64,000 nucleotides of DNA, taken from assembly GCF_044465595.1 (NCBI RefSeq), contig NZ_JBITLV010000006.1, forward strand, positions 124,001 to 188,000. Direction: 5' to 3'. The translations under genes were made by a program, and so were the position numbers. How positions within the stretch are numbered: position 1 is the stretch's first letter; every line of letters starts with the position of its first letter. Shown piece by piece: positions 8,594 to 17,089 of this stretch. A model generated the notes under the pieces. It was not told the origin of the DNA and ran no database searches. It was given only the letters and a program-made list of their open reading frames with translations. This stretch comes from Spongisporangium articulatum. GTDB taxonomy: Bacteria; Actinomycetota; Actinomycetes; Actinomycetales; Kineosporiaceae.

Positions 8594-9529
8594 ATGCGCC
8601 TCGTCGTCGCCGGGACCCCCGAGGTCGCGCTCCCCTCGCTGGCCGCGCTGGCCGCCTCATCGCACGAGATCGCCGCCGTGGTGACGCGCCCGGACGCCGC
8701 GGCCGGGCGCGGCCGGAAGGCGCAGCGTTCGCCGGTGGGCCTGTGGGCCGACGAGGCGGGCATCCCGGTCCTGCAGCCCGCGCGGCCGTCCGAACCCGAG
8801 TTCCTCGCCGCGCTCGCCGACCTGGCCCCCGACTGCTGCCCGGTGATCGCCTACGGCGCGCTGGTCCCGCAGGTCGCGCTCGACGTCCCGAAGCACGGCT
8901 GGGTGAACCTGCACTTCTCGCTGCTGCCCGCCTGGCGCGGGGCGGCACCGGTCCAGCACGCCCTGATCGCGGGCGACGCGATGACCGGCGCCAGCACGTT
9001 CCGGCTCGAGACCGGCCTCGACACCGGGCCCGTCTTCGGCGTGATGACCGAGGTGGTGCGCCCGCGCGACACCGCCGGTGACCTGCTCGGCCGCCTCGCC
9101 GAGGGCGGCGCGCACCTGCTGGTCGCCACGCTCGACGGCATCGAGTCCGGCGAGATCGAGGCCCGCCCGCAGCCCGACGAGGGCGTCAGCCTGGCCCCCA
9201 AGATCACCGTCGCCGACGCGGAGGTCGACTGGTCGCAGTCCTCCGACGCGATCGACCGGCGGGTCCGGGGCTGCACCCCGAACCCCGGGGCCTGGACGAC
9301 GTTGCGCGGCGAGCGCCTGGGCCTCGGCCCGGTGCTCCCGGTCCGGAAGGACGAGGGCGCGGATGACGTCCGCCCGGGACAGCTGCTGGTCACCAAGCGT
9401 TCGGTGCGGGTCGGCACCGCCTACGGGTTGGTCGAGCTCGGCGAGGTGAAGCCGGCCGGGAAGCGGCTGATGGCCGCCGCGGACTGGGCGCGTGGTGTGA
9501 GAATCGAAGCAGGAGAGACTTTTTCGTGA
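8594..9529 (+). CDS. fmt: Methionyl-tRNA formyltransferase
   Basis: This 311-residue enzyme formylates initiator Met-tRNA with 10-formyltetrahydrofolate as donor. The formyl-transferase core is clear: NLHFSLLPAWRGAAPVQHA holds the catalytic Asn and His, and ETGLDTGPV the catalytic Asp. The N-terminus MRLVVAGTPEVALPSL is the usual Rossmann start, and the C-terminal OB-like domain (from about 210) binds the tRNA. The length is normal for the family. The stop overlaps the GTG of rsmB by four bases, so the two are translationally coupled, an order common in actinobacteria. Confidence 0.96.
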   Translation: MRLVVAGTPEVALPSLAALAASSHEIAAVVTRPDAAAGRGRKAQRSPVGLWADEAGIPVLQPARPSEPEFLAALADLAPDCCPVIAYGALVPQVALDVPKHGWVNLHFSLLPAWRGAAPVQHALIAGDAMTGASTFRLETGLDTGPVFGVMTEVVRPRDTAGDLLGRLAEGGAHLLVATLDGIESGEIEARPQPDEGVSLAPKITVADAEVDWSQSSDAIDRRVRGCTPNPGAWTTLRGERLGLGPVLPVRKDEGADDVRPGQLLVTKRSVRVGTAYGLVELGEVKPAGKRLMAAADWARGVRIEAGETFS

Positions 9530-10980
9530 CGCAGGCACGGCAGAAGCGACCCAACCCGCCCCGGGGTGGGGGACGGGCCGGGGCCGCGGCCCGGGTCACC
9601 GGGGCGCGGGAGGTGGCGTACGAGGTGATCACCGCCGTCCGGGAACGCGACGCCTACGCGAACCTGCTGCTGCCGACCGCGATCCGGCGGGCCCGCCTGT
9701 CGGCGCGCGACGCCGCCCTGGCCACCGAGCTGACCTACGGCACCCTCCGTGGGCAGGGCCGCTACGACGCCGTCATCGCCGCGTGCATAGACCGGCCGCT
9801 CGACGACGTCGACCCGGGCCTGCTCGACGCCCTGCGGATGGGCGCCCACCAGGTGCTGGCGACCCGGATCGGCGCTCATGCGGCGGTCTCGACGAGCGTC
9901 GACCTGGTCCGGCTGCACGCCGGCCAGGGGTCGGCCCGGTTCGCCAACGCCGTCCTGCGCCGGGTGGCCGAGAAGGACCTCGACACCTGGTTGGGCGAGG
10001 TCGCCCCCGACGCGGTGAGCGACCCCGACGGCCACCTGGCCGTCGTCCACTCGCACCCCGCCTGGGTCGTCCGGGCGCTGCGCGACGCGCTCGTGACCCA
10101 CGGGCGCCCGGCCGCCGAGCTGCCCGACCTGCTGGCCGCCGACAACGACCGGCCGACGGTCAGCGCCGTCGCGCTGCCCGGGCTCAGCACCCCCGAGGAA
10201 CTGCGCGCCGAGGGGGGCGCCGGCCCGGGGCGGTGGTCGCCCTACGCCGTGACCGTGCACGGTTCACCCGAGGGGTTGCCCGCCATCGGCGCCGGTCGGG
10301 CCCGGGTGCAGGACGAGGGCAGCCAGGTGGTCACGCTCGCGCTGACCGCGGCCGCCGTCGAGGGCGACGACACGGGAGCGTGGCTCGACCTGTGCGCAGG
10401 GCCCGGCGGCAAGGCCGCGCTCCTGGGCGCCGTGCTCGCGCAGGAGCAGCCGGACGGCGAACTCGTCGCCGTCGAGTCGCAGCCCCACCGGGCCGGGCTG
10501 GTCGAGCAGGCGCTCGCCGCCGTCCCGGTCACCCATGAGGTGCTCACCGCCGACGGACGCCAGATCCCCGACAGCGACAAGGACTGCTACGACCGGGTGC
10601 TCGTCGACGCGCCGTGCTCCGGCCTGGGGGCGCTGCGGCGCCGGCCGGAGGCACGGTGGCGGCGCAGCCCGGGTGACCTGCCCGGGCTCACCGGACTGCA
10701 ACGGGACCTGCTGGACGCGGGGCTCGACGCGGTCCGGCCCGGGGGAGTGCTGGCCTACGTGACCTGCTCGCCGCACCCCGCGGAGACGGCGGTCGTGGTG
10801 GCGGACGTCCTCAGGAAGCGGGCGGACGTCGTCCAGCTCGATGCTCGTGAAGCAGTCGCTACGGCGACCGGACGGCCGGTCGCCGAGCTCGACCTCGGCG
10901 CCGGCCCCGCCGTCCAGCTGTGGCCGCACCGGCACGGCACGGACGCGATGTACCTGGCCCTCCTGCGGAAGGGTGGTTGA
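9526..10980 (+). CDS. rsmB: 16S rRNA m5C967 methyltransferase (RsmB/Sun/Fmu)
   Basis: This is a 484-residue protein. Residues from about 25 to 165 form the NusB-like RNA-binding domain, and the C-terminal half is a SAM-dependent methyltransferase. The SAM loop is LDLCAGPGGKAALLG. The two cysteines of the m5C mechanism sit in DAPCSGLGALRRRPE and YVTCSPHPAET. It methylates cytosine 967 (E. coli numbering) of 16S rRNA. The GTG start at 9526 is set by the four-base overlap with fmt. rpe follows after eight bases, so fmt-rsmB-rpe is probably one transcript. Confidence 0.94.
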   Translation: MTQARQKRPNPPRGGGRAGAAARVTGAREVAYEVITAVRERDAYANLLLPTAIRRARLSARDAALATELTYGTLRGQGRYDAVIAACIDRPLDDVDPGLLDALRMGAHQVLATRIGAHAAVSTSVDLVRLHAGQGSARFANAVLRRVAEKDLDTWLGEVAPDAVSDPDGHLAVVHSHPAWVVRALRDALVTHGRPAAELPDLLAADNDRPTVSAVALPGLSTPEELRAEGGAGPGRWSPYAVTVHGSPEGLPAIGAGRARVQDEGSQVVTLALTAAAVEGDDTGAWLDLCAGPGGKAALLGAVLAQEQPDGELVAVESQPHRAGLVEQALAAVPVTHEVLTADGRQIPDSDKDCYDRVLVDAPCSGLGALRRRPEARWRRSPGDLPGLTGLQRDLLDAGLDAVRPGGVLAYVTCSPHPAETAVVVADVLRKRADVVQLDAREAVATATGRPVAELDLGAGPAVQLWPHRHGTDAMYLALLRKGG

Positions 10981-10988
10981 TTTAGCGC

Positions 10989-11654
10989 GTGGGTATCCAG
11001 ATCTCGCCGAGCATCCTGTCCGCCGACTTCGCCCGGCTCGACGCCGAGCTCGGCCGCATCGCGACGGCCGACTGGGCGCACGTCGACGTGATGGACAACC
11101 ACTTCGTCCCGAACCTGACCCTCGGCCTGCCGGTGGTCGAGGCGCTGGCCAAGGTCTCGCCGGTGCCCATCGACTGCCACCTCATGATCGAGGACCCGGA
11201 CCGATGGGCCCCGGCCTACGCGGAGGCCGGGGCGCAGAGCGTCACCTTCCACCTGGAGGCGGCGGCCGCACCCGTGCGGCTGGCCCGCGAGCTGCGCACC
11301 CGCGGCGCCCGGGCCGGGGTGGCGCTGAAACCGGCGACGCCGGTCTCAGCCGTCGCGGACGTGCTGACCGAGGTCGACATGCTGCTCGTGATGACCGTGG
11401 AGCCCGGATTCGGCGGCCAGGCCTTCCTCGACGTGTGCCTGCCCAAGATCCGGCAGGCCCGCGAGGCGGTCCGGTCCTCCGGCCTGGACGTGTGGGTGCA
11501 GGTGGACGGCGGGGTGTCGGCCACCACGATCGAGCGCTGCGCCGAGGCCGGGGCCGACGTGTTCGTGGCCGGGTCGGCTGTTTACGGCGCGCCGGACGCC
11601 GCCGCGGAGATCACCCGCCTGCGGGAACTGGCGAGCGCTGCTGCGCACGGGTGA
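10989..11654 (+). CDS. rpe: Ribulose-phosphate 3-epimerase
   Basis: This 221-residue TIM barrel interconverts ribulose 5-phosphate and xylulose 5-phosphate in the pentose phosphate pathway. Signatures are SILSADFARL at the N-terminus, the metal-site segments VDVMDNHFVPNLT and IDCHLMIEDP, and VQVDGGV near the phosphate site. It starts with GTG eight bases behind rsmB. Its position just before the riboflavin genes fits a pathway link: ribulose 5-phosphate is a substrate of RibBA. Confidence 0.96.
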   Translation: MGIQISPSILSADFARLDAELGRIATADWAHVDVMDNHFVPNLTLGLPVVEALAKVSPVPIDCHLMIEDPDRWAPAYAEAGAQSVTFHLEAAAAPVRLARELRTRGARAGVALKPATPVSAVADVLTEVDMLLVMTVEPGFGGQAFLDVCLPKIRQAREAVRSSGLDVWVQVDGGVSATTIERCAEAGADVFVAGSAVYGAPDAAAEITRLRELASAAAHG

Positions 11655-11756
11655 TCGCACGGGTCAGGCGCGCGATGAGGCGTGGGTCTCATTTCCCCAC
11701 CCTTGGCGGGAATGGGCCCCGGTGTGACACTGTTACCGGCAAGTGAAACAAGCAAT

Positions 11757-11883
11757 GCGTGCTCCGGGGTCGGTGTAATTCCGAACCGGCGGTTACAGTC
11801 CGCGACCCGATCGCAGCCAGCGACCGGTTGACCTGGTGGAATTCCAGGACCGACGGTGAAAGTCCGGATGGGAGGCAGCACGC
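11757..11883 (+). promoter_or_regulatory. FMN riboswitch (RFN element)
   Basis: The conserved core is present in order: GGGGTCGGTG, AATTCCGAACCGGCGGTTA, CAGTCCGCGACC, GGTTGACCTGGTG, ATTCCAGGACCGACGG and AAAGTCCGGATGGGA. The closing helix P1 is a perfect 7-bp pair, GCGTGCT at 11757-11763 with AGCACGC at 11877-11883. It lies 105 bases before the ribE start and should shut down ribE-ribBA-ribH when FMN is bound. Confidence 0.95.
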
Positions 11884-11891
11884 GGCGGCTT

Positions 11892-11987
11892 GAGGAGAGG
11901 TCTCTCCCTCGGGTCGTCCCGCACCGGTGTGTCCGGTGCGTCCCGTTACCCCGGAGCCCGCTCACGGAGCGAGGCAGGAGGGGTCGG
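11892..11987 (+). promoter_or_regulatory. Expression platform and ribosome binding site of ribE
   Basis: Between the riboswitch and ribE are a GAGGAGAG/CTCTCCCTC pairing, an 8-bp hairpin at 11920-11940 (CGCACCGG with CCGGTGCG) and a small hairpin CGCTC-ACG-GAGCG next to a strong AGGAGG site at 11976-11981, six bases before the ATG. There is no U-rich terminator, so control of translation by hiding the ribosome site is more likely than termination (inference). Confidence 0.5.
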
Positions 11988-12608
11988 ATGTTCACCGGCA
12001 TCGTCGAGGAGCTGGGCCAGGTCGTGGCCCGCGACGGCGACAGCGAGTCCGCGCGAGTCACGGTTCGAGGGCCCCTGGTCACCTCGGACGCCTTCCTCGG
12101 CGCGTCGATCGCGGTGAACGGCTGTTGCCTGACGGTCGTCACGCTCGACGGCGACACCTTTACGGCCGACGTGATGGCCGAGACCCTGCGCCGCACCTCC
12201 CTGGCCGACACCGAGCCGGGCGCGACGGTGAACCTCGAGCGGCCGGTGCAGGCCGGCGGCCGCCTCGGCGGGCACGTCGTCCAGGGGCACGTGGACGGCG
12301 TGGCCACGGTCGTCGAGCGCGTCCCGGGCGAGAACTGGGAGCTGGTGCGGGTCTCCGTACCGGCCGACCTGGCCCGCTACGTCGTGGCCAAGGGTTCGAT
12401 CACCCTCGACGGGGTGTCGCTGACCGTCGCCGAGCTGGTCGACGCCCCCGACGGCACCGCGCTCGTCACCGTCTCGCTGATCCCCGAGACCCTCACCCGC
12501 ACCACCCTCGGCCGGCGCCGCGTCGGCGACATCCTCAACGTGGAGGTCGACGTGCTCGCGAAGTACGTGGAACGCATGCAGACGAAGGTTCTGGAGGCCG
12601 CGCTGTGA
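11988..12608 (+). CDS. ribE: Riboflavin synthase, alpha chain
   Basis: This 206-residue enzyme dismutates two 6,7-dimethyl-8-ribityllumazines to riboflavin. The start MFTGIVEELG is diagnostic, and the two internal lumazine-synthase-type barrels repeat: VNGCCLTVV in the first and ITLDGVSLTV in the second, with GGHVVQGHVDG between. The ATG at 11988 is chosen for the AGGAGG site in front and the canonical N-terminus. It is the first gene after the FMN riboswitch; ribD, usually found near here, is absent from the operon. Confidence 0.96.
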   Translation: MFTGIVEELGQVVARDGDSESARVTVRGPLVTSDAFLGASIAVNGCCLTVVTLDGDTFTADVMAETLRRTSLADTEPGATVNLERPVQAGGRLGGHVVQGHVDGVATVVERVPGENWELVRVSVPADLARYVVAKGSITLDGVSLTVAELVDAPDGTALVTVSLIPETLTRTTLGRRRVGDILNVEVDVLAKYVERMQTKVLEAAL

Positions 12609-14041
12609 TCGGGCAGGACGCCATCGCCGCCGGGCTGAGTTCCGTGCTCGGCAGCTCCCTCGGCTTCGACGACGACGAGACCGACGGGACCCCGGCGCTC
12701 GACGAGACGACCCGGGAGCAGGGCGGCGTCGTCCGCCTGGACACCGTGGAGGCCGCGATCGAGGCGATGCGCCGCGGCCTGCCGGTGCTGGTCGTGGACG
12801 ACGCCGACCGGGAGAACGAGGGCGACGTCATCCTCGCCGCCGAGCACGCCACCCCCGAATGGGTCGGCTGGACCGTGCGGCACACGTCGGGGATGCTCTG
12901 CGCCCCCATGTACGACGACCGGGCCGACGCGCTCGACCTGCCGCACATGGTCGAGCGCAACGAGGACTCGATGCGCACCGCGTACACGGTCTCCGTCGAC
13001 GCCCGCCACGGCGTGCACACCGGGATCTCCGCGCAGGACCGCTCGACCACGCTGAAGCTGCTCGCCGCCGCCGAGGCCGGCCCCGGCGACTTCACCCGCC
13101 CCGGGCACGTCTTCCCGCTGCGCGCCCGCGCCGGCGGCGTGCTCGAACGCCGCGGCCACACGGAGGCGGCCGTCGACCTGTGCGTGCTCGCCGGGCTGGC
13201 CCCCGTCGGGGTGCTGGCCGAGGTCGTGGACGACGACGGCCCCACCACCCGCCTGCCCGGCCTGCGTGAGCTCGCGGACGAGCACGGGCTGCCGCTGATC
13301 AGCATCGCCGACCTGGCCGCCTACCGGTTGGCGCACGAGGCGCCGGCCGGAGCCCGGCCCGCCCCCGTCGTCCCGGCCCCCGTCGTCCCGGCCCCCGCCG
13401 TCCCGGCCCCCGCCGTCCGGGAACCTCAGCCCGTCGGCCGGGTCGAGCGAGTGACCGAGAGCCGCCTGCCCACGCAGCACGGCGAGTTCCGCGCCATCGC
13501 CTACCGCGACACGGTGACCGGCCACGAGCACGTGGCGCTGGTGTCGGGCCACCCGGCCGCGCACGGAGCCCTGGTCCGCGTGCACTCGGAGTGCCTGACC
13601 GGCGACGCCTTCGGATCGCTGCGCTGCGACTGCGGCCCGCAGCTGGACGCGGCGCTGGACCAGATCGCGGTCGAGGGCGGGGCCGTCGTCTACCTGCGCG
13701 GCCACGAGGGCCGGGGGATCGGCCTGCTGGCCAAGCTGACCGCCTACGCCCTGCAGGACACCGGTCTCGACACCGTGGCCGCCAACACGGTGCAGGGCCT
13801 GCCCGTCGACGCCCGCGAGTACGGCGCGGCGGCGGCGATCCTGACCGACCTGGGGCTGGACGACGTCCGGCTGCTGACCAACAACCCGGCCAAGGTGTCC
13901 GGGCTGGCCGAGCACGGCGTCACCGCCACTCGCGTCGGCATCGAGGTGGGCCGCACGCCCGAGAACGCGGCCTACCTGGCCACCAAGCGTGACCTGATGG
14001 GTCACCAGCTCGCACCGAATCTGGAGGGGATGACGCGATGA
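12605..14041 (+). CDS. ribBA: Bifunctional DHBP synthase / GTP cyclohydrolase II
   Basis: This 478-residue fusion makes both early riboflavin precursors. The N-terminal RibB domain (about 40-245) holds VVDDADRENEGD, which binds Mg and ribulose 5-phosphate, and RAGGVLERRGHTEAAVDL. The C-terminal RibA domain (about 280-475) opens GTP and has the zinc cysteines CLTGDAFGSLRCDCG and the GHEGRGIGLLAK loop. The domains are joined by a four-fold A-P-V-V-P repeat linker. About 35 N-terminal residues precede the catalytic domain, longer than usual. GTG at 12605 overlaps the ribE stop by four bases (GTGA). Confidence 0.95.
   Translation: MIGQDAIAAGLSSVLGSSLGFDDDETDGTPALDETTREQGGVVRLDTVEAAIEAMRRGLPVLVVDDADRENEGDVILAAEHATPEWVGWTVRHTSGMLCAPMYDDRADALDLPHMVERNEDSMRTAYTVSVDARHGVHTGISAQDRSTTLKLLAAAEAGPGDFTRPGHVFPLRARAGGVLERRGHTEAAVDLCVLAGLAPVGVLAEVVDDDGPTTRLPGLRELADEHGLPLISIADLAAYRLAHEAPAGARPAPVVPAPVVPAPAVPAPAVREPQPVGRVERVTESRLPTQHGEFRAIAYRDTVTGHEHVALVSGHPAAHGALVRVHSECLTGDAFGSLRCDCGPQLDAALDQIAVEGGAVVYLRGHEGRGIGLLAKLTAYALQDTGLDTVAANTVQGLPVDAREYGAAAAILTDLGLDDVRLLTNNPAKVSGLAEHGVTATRVGIEVGRTPENAAYLATKRDLMGHQLAPNLEGMTR
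13361..13420 (+). repeat. 15-bp tandem repeat, four units, in the RibBA linker
   Basis: Units start at 13361, 13376, 13391 and 13406 and read close to GCCCCCGTCGTCCCG. They encode an Ala-Pro-Val-Val-Pro linker between the RibB and RibA domains. In-frame copy-number change is possible. Confidence 0.9.
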
Positions 14042-14538
14042 GCGGCGCAGGAGCACCCGAGGTCCAGGTCGTCGACGGCACCGGCCTGCGGGTCGGGGTC
14101 GTCGCCGCGACGTGGCACGCCGAGGTCATGGGCGGGTTGAAGGACGGCGTGTCCCGGGCCCTGTCGGCCTGCGGTGTCACCGACGTGACCCTGCTCGAGG
14201 TACCGGGCAGCTTCGAGCTCCCGGTCGCCGCCGCCCGGATGGCGGCCGCCGGGTACGACGCCGTCGTGGCGCTGGGCGTCGTGGTGCGGGGCGGGACGCC
14301 GCACTTCGACTACGTGTGCGCGGGCGCCACCCAGGGGCTGGTCGAGGTGTCGGTGCGGACCGGCGTCCCGGTCGGGTTCGGCCTGCTGACCTGCGACACC
14401 GTCGAGCAGGCCCTCGACCGGGCGGGCCTGCCCGGCTCCAGCGAGGACAAGGGGTTCGAGGCGGCCGCCGCGGCCGTGGCGACCGCCGGGGCCCTGCATC
14501 ACCTGCCGACGCACACGCCGGCGGCCCTGATCGGGTGA
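14038..14538 (+). CDS. ribH: 6,7-dimethyl-8-ribityllumazine synthase
   Basis: This 166-residue enzyme condenses the DHBP and pyrimidine products into lumazine, the substrate of RibE, and forms pentameric or icosahedral shells in this family. Signatures are the N-terminal VVAATWH, the substrate loop EVPGSFELPVAA, the phosphate loop and catalytic His in VVRGGTPHFDYVC, and NxxG-like KGFEAAAAAV. Its start overlaps the ribBA stop by four bases. It is the last gene under the FMN riboswitch. Confidence 0.95.
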   Translation: MSGAGAPEVQVVDGTGLRVGVVAATWHAEVMGGLKDGVSRALSACGVTDVTLLEVPGSFELPVAAARMAAAGYDAVVALGVVVRGGTPHFDYVCAGATQGLVEVSVRTGVPVGFGLLTCDTVEQALDRAGLPGSSEDKGFEAAAAAVATAGALHHLPTHTPAALIG

Positions 14539-14597
14539 ATCCGGTGCCATCGGGTGACCCTGAAGTCACCCGGTCATCGTCCCTCCTGCGAGGTCGA

Positions 14598-14603
14598 TAA
14601 CCT
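14598..14603 (+). promoter_or_regulatory. -10 box of hisE
   Basis: TAACCT lies seven bases before the hisE GTG, with no Shine-Dalgarno site between, which suggests a leaderless hisE-hisG transcript separate from the rib operon. Confidence 0.5.
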
Positions 14604-14610
14604 CTACCCC

Positions 14611-14874
14611 GTGAAGACCTTCGAGGCGCTGTTCGCCGAGCTCAGCGAGAAGGCGACCAGCCGTCCCGCGGGGTCGGGCACGGTCGCCGAGCTGGACGCC
14701 GGCGTGCACGCCATCGGCAAGAAGGTGGTCGAGGAGGCCGCCGAGGTCTGGATGGCCGCCGAGCACGAGTCCGACGAGCGCACGGCCGAGGAGATCTCGC
14801 AGCTGCTGTACCACCTGCAGGTGCTGATGATCGCCCGCGGGCTGCGGCTGGACGACGTCTACGCGCATCTGTAG
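14611..14874 (+). CDS. hisE: Phosphoribosyl-ATP pyrophosphatase
   Basis: This 87-residue protein carries out the second step of histidine synthesis, removing pyrophosphate from PR-ATP. It is an all-alpha MazG-like fold; the metal-binding motif KKVVEEAAEVWMAA with EEISQLLYHLQVL is clear. It is the stand-alone actinobacterial form, not fused to hisI, which lies 10 kb away. The GTG at 14611 gives the usual MKTFEALFAEL N-terminus. hisG follows 86 bases later, with a 7-bp hairpin (14881-14900) between. Confidence 0.94.
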   Translation: MKTFEALFAELSEKATSRPAGSGTVAELDAGVHAIGKKVVEEAAEVWMAAEHESDERTAEEISQLLYHLQVLMIARGLRLDDVYAHL

Positions 14875-14960
14875 GGCCGAGGTGACGCCGGCGCGTCACC
14901 CGGCCCCGCGCGTAGAGAACGGCAACGTCCCCAGCCACACGCCCTGAAGGGAAAACCAGA

Positions 14961-15809
14961 ATGTTGCGCGTCGCCGTCCCGAACAAGGGATCGCTGAGCG
15001 AGTCCGCCGCCGCCATGCTCCGCGAGGCGGGCTACCGGCAGCGCTCCGACGGGGGCCGGGAGCTGATGCTCGCCGACCCCGCCAACGACATCGAGTTCTT
15101 CTTCCTGCGCCCCCGCGACATCGCCGTCTACATCGGCACGGGCACCCTCGACCTCGGGATCACCGGCCGCGACCTGCTGCTGGACTCCGAGGCCCCGGCC
15201 GACGAGGTCGTCTCGCTCGGTTTCGGCGGGTCCACCTTCCGGTTCGCCGCCCCGCCGTCGGCGGTCACCGAGTTCGGCCAGATCGCGGGCCGCCGGGTGG
15301 CCACCAGCTATCCGGGCCTGGTCCGGCAGTACCTGGCCGACCGCGGCGTGGACGCCGAGGTGGTGCGCCTCGACGGGGCCGTCGAGACCGCCGTCAACCT
15401 GGGCGTGGCCGACGTGATCGCCGACGTCGTCGAGACCGGGACGACGCTGCGCGCGGCCGGTCTCGCGGTGTTCGGCGAGCCGATCCTCGAGTCGGAGGCC
15501 GTGCTCGTGCGGCGCCGTGGAGCCGACCCCGACCCGGCGGTCGACGTCCTGGTCCGGCGGCTGCAGGGTGTGCTCGTGGCCCGGCAGTACGTGCTGATGG
15601 ACTACGACGTGCGCGTCGAGACCGTCGAGCAGGCCTGCGCGATCACGCCCGGCCTGGAGTCGCCGACGGTGTCGCCGCTGCACGACAAGGGCTGGGTGGC
15701 CATCCGCGCGATGGTGCCGCGCTCCCGCACGAACCAGGTGATGGACGACCTGTACGACCTCGGCGCCCGGGGCATCCTGGTCACCAGCATCCACGCCTGC
15801 CGACTCTGA
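14961..15809 (+). CDS. hisG: ATP phosphoribosyltransferase, long form
   Basis: This 282-residue enzyme starts histidine synthesis from ATP and PRPP. The N-terminal LRVAVPNKGSLSE and the PRPP loop segment DVVETGTTLRAAGL are diagnostic. Residues from about 210 form the C-terminal regulatory domain that binds histidine, ending in GARGILVTSIHACRL; its presence marks the long, feedback-inhibited form. AAGGGA precedes the ATG. Confidence 0.95.
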   Translation: MLRVAVPNKGSLSESAAAMLREAGYRQRSDGGRELMLADPANDIEFFFLRPRDIAVYIGTGTLDLGITGRDLLLDSEAPADEVVSLGFGGSTFRFAAPPSAVTEFGQIAGRRVATSYPGLVRQYLADRGVDAEVVRLDGAVETAVNLGVADVIADVVETGTTLRAAGLAVFGEPILESEAVLVRRRGADPDPAVDVLVRRLQGVLVARQYVLMDYDVRVETVEQACAITPGLESPTVSPLHDKGWVAIRAMVPRSRTNQVMDDLYDLGARGILVTSIHACRL

Positions 15810-15819
15810 GGAGTCATCC

Positions 15820-16263
15820 GTGTCGCCCGACCTGACCGCGCTCCACGCCCCCTTCCACGGGCGGCGCTCGCAGCGGGTCGCCTACGGGGTGGCGGCGGCA
15901 CAGGCCGTCGTCCTGCTGGCCGCGATGACCGGGCTGGGCGAGGGGCTGACGTGGTTGGACCGGGCCGGATTCGTCCTGGTGGCCGGTGCGGTCGCCTGGT
16001 TCCTGTCCCGGCTGGGCGGGGTGGCGGCCTGGCCGAGCCAGGAGGGGATCGTCGTCCGGAACATCTTCGTGACCACGCGGCTGACCTGGGAGCAGGTGGA
16101 GAAGGTCAACTTCGGCGGCGGCGACCCGTGGGTCACGCTCGACCTGGTCGGCACCGCCGGGGAGGACCGGCTCGCGGTGATGGCCATCCAGCGCGCGGAC
16201 GGCGTGTGGGGCCGGGCCGAGGCCAACCGCCTGGCCACCCTGGTGGCCCTGCACCGACGTTGA
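15820..16263 (+). CDS. PH-domain membrane protein
   Basis: This 147-residue protein of unknown role follows hisG by ten bases with GAGGAG in front of its GTG. Two hydrophobic segments (about 23-40 and 49-65) are followed by a short beta-rich domain with GIVVRNIFVTTRLTWEQVE, the pattern of small bacterial PH-like (DUF) domains in actinobacteria. It is often found next to hisG in actinomycetes (recollection), but no link to histidine synthesis is known to me. Confidence 0.75.
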   Translation: MSPDLTALHAPFHGRRSQRVAYGVAAAQAVVLLAAMTGLGEGLTWLDRAGFVLVAGAVAWFLSRLGGVAAWPSQEGIVVRNIFVTTRLTWEQVEKVNFGGGDPWVTLDLVGTAGEDRLAVMAIQRADGVWGRAEANRLATLVALHRR

Positions 16264-16309
16264 ACCCGATGGTCCGGGTCCCCGGCCGGTGCAGGGCACG
16301 TTCAGGGGG

Positions 16310-17089
16310 TCACTTCGCGGCGGCCGCCGCGGCGTCCACCGCCTGCTTCACGGTCGCCGCGTCGAAACCGTTCAGCTTGGTGCCGTTGACCAGCAGCGTC
16401 GGGGTGCCGCTGATCCCGGCCTTCGACGAGTCCTCGGTGGCCTTGGCGACCCACGCCTCGTAGGTCTTGTTCTTCAGGGCGGTCGCCACGGCGTCCTCGT
16501 CGGCGCCGGCCTCACCGGCCAGCTTGGCGAGCTCGGCGTCGGACAACCCCGCCGAACCCTCCTCGGGCTGGTTCTCGAACAGCAGCTCGTGGAACTTGGG
16601 GAACGCCGTCGGGCTCGAGTTCTCCACCGCCGCCGCCGCATTCAGCGCTCGCGTGGAGTACTTGGTGGTCGAGCTGCCGTCCAGGAAGGCGATCGGCCGG
16701 TACTCGACCTTCAGCGTCCCGTCCTTGACCCAGGCGTTGATCTGGGCGCGGTTGGTCCTCTCGAACTGGCCGCAGTACGGACACATGAAGTCCTCGTACG
16801 CGACCAGCGTGACCTTGGCGTCCGCGTTCCCGACCACGAACGAGTTGCCCGACCCGATGTTGGCCGGAGGCGCGGCCGACGCGGCGGTGGTGTCGCGCTG
16901 CGCGTTCTGCACGATCACGAAGACACCGATCAGGACGGCCAGAACGGCCAGGACGGCCACGGACACGTACAGGGTGCGTTGCTGAGCCCGCTTGCGGGCG
17001 GCCTCGGCGCGCAGCTTGGCGGCCTTCTGCTCGCGGGACAGCTGCACACGCTGCTTCTTGGTCAGGTTCTGACCGGTCGGGCTGCTCAT
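16310..17089 (-). CDS. Membrane-anchored DsbA-family thioredoxin protein
   Basis: This 259-residue protein has a Lys/Arg/Ala-rich cytoplasmic N-terminus, one membrane helix at about 43-64 (TLYVSVAVLAVLAVLIGVFV) and an extracytoplasmic thioredoxin fold. The redox site is CPYC in YEDFMCPYCGQFERTN; the cis-Pro loop is SGTPTLLVNG. It probably oxidises or isomerises disulfides in exported proteins. The ATG at 17089 overlaps the stop of the MauE gene by four bases, so the two redox proteins are made together. Confidence 0.9.
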   Translation of the reverse strand: MSSPTGQNLTKKQRVQLSREQKAAKLRAEAARKRAQQRTLYVSVAVLAVLAVLIGVFVIVQNAQRDTTAASAAPPANIGSGNSFVVGNADAKVTLVAYEDFMCPYCGQFERTNRAQINAWVKDGTLKVEYRPIAFLDGSSTTKYSTRALNAAAAVENSSPTAFPKFHELLFENQPEEGSAGLSDAELAKLAGEAGADEDAVATALKNKTYEAWVAKATEDSSKAGISGTPTLLVNGTKLNGFDAATVKQAVDAAAAAAK

